Shown in pieces: positions 62,055 through 64,000 of a DNA stretch of 64,000 bases. This stretch comes from Plantago ovata (lineage: Eukaryota; Streptophyta; Magnoliopsida; Lamiales; Plantaginaceae), in contig CM051455.1 of NCBI GenBank assembly GCA_028274465.1, positions 40,875,129 through 40,939,128 of the forward strand, written 5' to 3'. The notes under the pieces were generated by a model. The model had not been told where the DNA came from. It saw only the letters and a list, made by a program, of their open reading frames with translations, and made no database searches. The first letter of the stretch is position 1; each line of letters starts with the position of its first letter. The position numbers and the translations under genes were made by a program.

Positions 62055-64000
62055 TCATGAGCTTTTGGTACTGTTTATTTTCGATTTGTTTCGATTTTAT
62101 GCTTTGTTGAATTGACGAACTAGAGCTTCTTATTGTTCAATTAACTGTTGGATACTCTTTTATCTTTAATGAATTCACATATTTTCAGCCTCAGTACAGT
62201 TGTTGTTTGATAGATAGATTATACTTATTATGTTAGATATTCATATAGTCTTAGTCTTGTTTACATGTTTATTTATGCATTCCTCTACGTGAATTCGCAC
62301 AATGTGTTAGATGCGGATTTGATGCTCATTAGTCATTACTGTGTTAGTTATATAGTGTCGATTAATATATAGGTATGAGTTGCTTAGTCACTTAATTTAT
62401 AGAGAAGGAATAAGCACTGAGGGAGGTATAAATTACCTAACGCTATATCATGACAACCGAAAGCATACATAATGTAGAAGTGTTTAGGCCATCACAGAGA
62501 ATAGGTACAAACATACAAGATTTTTCTAAGATTAATCTCTATATATTGGTCAAAGGATTAACTTTGTCTTAAGTTCGAAGATTAGATTGACGTAAGTTAT
62601 ATGGGGAGATTGCTTCATTTGTAGCTTTATATAGTGAAACATTGAAACTTAATTTGAGTTTGGTGACGTAAATGGGATAATAACGAATTCTTCAATGTTA
62701 CGTAAATGTTAACAACAATGAATTTTTCAATGCTACCATACAAATATAGTATATCCTTAATCTAATTATGTGTGCATGCTGTGTTGATAAGTCTTTTTCT
62801 TCACTGCACGGCGTTTTCTGTGCTTAGCACAATTTACTTTCTCTTCACAGTGGTTCTGTGTTTACATCTCACTGTTACTATAATTGGAGTTTTGTTCAAG
62901 ATACTCGGTGTTGGTGATAATTAGCCTGTCGTTTAGTTTTAAATTAGAAGCAGAATAGCATGTCATGGTTGATGGGTAAATTAGAAGCAGGATAGTGTGT
63001 CATGGTCAATTAGTATGTGAGTGTGCAGTGCAGATGTGATCCCAGACCCAGAGTTACCCTTTTGAACAAGGATAATTGGTGCTACGAGAAAATCAGTGGA
63101 TTTCTTCAGTGCACAAAGTTTACTCTCTGCTCAACACAATGTACTTGCCTCTTATTAGTGTCCGTAGTTTGTATTTACATCTACTGTGATTATAATTGGA
63201 GTTTTTTTCAAGATACTCAGTGTTATTGAATTGTGTGTTGAAATATTCATTAACGCGAGCGACATATCACGGTAAGAGAGGCCAGAAAAAAAAAGGGGGG
63301 GGGGGGTGTTGGATTATGAGATGTTAGGTGCAACAGTAGTGCACTTTTAGTTACAATACACACGTGTAATGAATGTCACATGAAATATACCGGGAGAAGG
63401 GTTGAAGAAGATAGAGAACTTGAAACAGGAGGCTCAGTGTCAGTTCATAAGTTGGAATGGTAGAAAACATATGTTGCACCTGTCACATAAGTGTACACAG
63501 CAATACAGCATGTTTCTTTTGTTGCAAACTGGCTATTTGAGGTAGTTATCTTTCCGCTCACTCGTGCTCTAAAACAGTCGTTTGATATATGGATGAATGT
63601 TTACAGGACCTTTTTCTGTTAGCATGTTCAATCCATGCAATCTTGGTATTTTCAATTGCTTCATTAAAGCTGTGTTTCTCAGTTACCACTTATTTGGCAT
63701 TACGCTAACTGCTGATCTTTCATGTGCTAGTTGAGGAAACAGGAAAGCTATTATTATATCTTCAGTTCTTCAGCTTTGTGATGCAATTATGCAAATGCTT
63801 TTATTTTACACAATTACTGGGCTGTTGGTGTTCTTTGGTGCTCTTTGGTGTTGATGCTTACTGTGGGCTTAGTCATGGCTAGCTTCATTATAATGTTTTC
63901 TGGTTCAATTGTATGTTGTAAGTTTTGGAGTTATTATGAATATAGAATACCACAATTTTCACTTCAATTGCCGCTTTGCGGTTAATTAATCACCAATTTA
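62055..64000. other. 3' flank of TMCO1 and intergenic DNA with local duplications
   Basis: No gene recognised. A ~40-base unit (AAATTAGAAGCAG-ATAG-TGTCATGGT) is repeated in tandem at about 62940-63012. A ~120-base unit (AGCACAATTTACTTTCTCTT / CAACACAATGTACTTGCCTCTT ... ATAATTGGAGTTTT-TTCAAGATACTC-GTGTT) occurs at about 62805-62925 and again at 63105-63225. An A-run followed by a 14-base G-run sits at about 63284-63307. The T-rich, moderately GC composition of 63380-63960 resembles intron or UTR of a gene beyond the window, without proof. Confidence 0.45.

Overview
The window is nuclear DNA from a flowering plant, almost certainly a eudicot. The evidence is AT-rich intergenic DNA, intron-split genes with GT-AG (once GC-AG) junctions, plant-only families (DUF620, PORR, PPR-DYW, BAHD, MS2-type fatty acyl reductase) and plant transposon families (Stowaway MITEs, Cassandra 5S-bearing LTRs, MULE, hAT, CACTA, Ty1/copia, LINE, tRNA-type SINEs). 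I cannot name the species from the sequence.

Genes in order: a 5'-incomplete DUF620 gene (644-1998, +); a single-exon SDR aldehyde-reductase-like gene (2503-3282, +); a two-exon BAHD acyltransferase (10329-13536, +); a nine-exon plastidial fatty acyl reductase of the MS2/FAR2 type (14368-16894, +); an eight-exon long-chain-base phosphate phosphatase LPPD (17632-19597, -); a six-exon DEAD-box helicase of the RH37/DDX3 group (25743-29978, +); a two-exon PORR organelle RNA-binding gene (31652-33407, -); a seven-exon MTP8-type manganese transporter (40480-42552, +); decayed copies of a cystatin-like-fold gene (44814-56737, +); an intronless PPR-DYW editing factor (57064-58947, +); and an intronless TMCO1 homologue (61482-62054, +). 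Exon boundaries were worked out by hand from splice sites and codon phase, and all phases close.

The rest is mainly transposon-derived. 4757-6922 is a truncated LINE. 7648-9272 is a Stowaway/MULE/Stowaway cluster with readable target duplications. 20580-24182 carries CACTA ends, a CACTA-protein fragment and a SINE head. 33500-40400 holds MITEs, an old 2-kb-spaced duplication, a LINE relic, a reverse Cassandra LTR, a SINE and a perfect hairpin. 43480-44619 has a hAT-like MITE and a MULE with 9-bp target duplication. 45583-47614 has an LTR-type remnant and a second Cassandra LTR. 49628-56033 is a complete Ty1/copia element with near-identical 1039-bp LTRs but decayed genes. 59087-59882 is a hAT MITE with a perfect 8-bp duplication.

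Functional links are limited. The BAHD, FAR and LPPD genes are adjacent and all touch lipid chemistry (acyl transfer, fatty alcohol formation, sphingoid-base phosphate turnover); co-operation is only an inference. The PPR-DYW and PORR genes both predict organelle RNA processing but are 24 kb apart. The most unusual structure is the cystatin-like pseudogene locus: it contains an in-frame module triplication, several frameshifts, a MULE-like insertion carrying a GRF-type zinc finger, a Cassandra LTR in its intron and a very young copia element in an exon.
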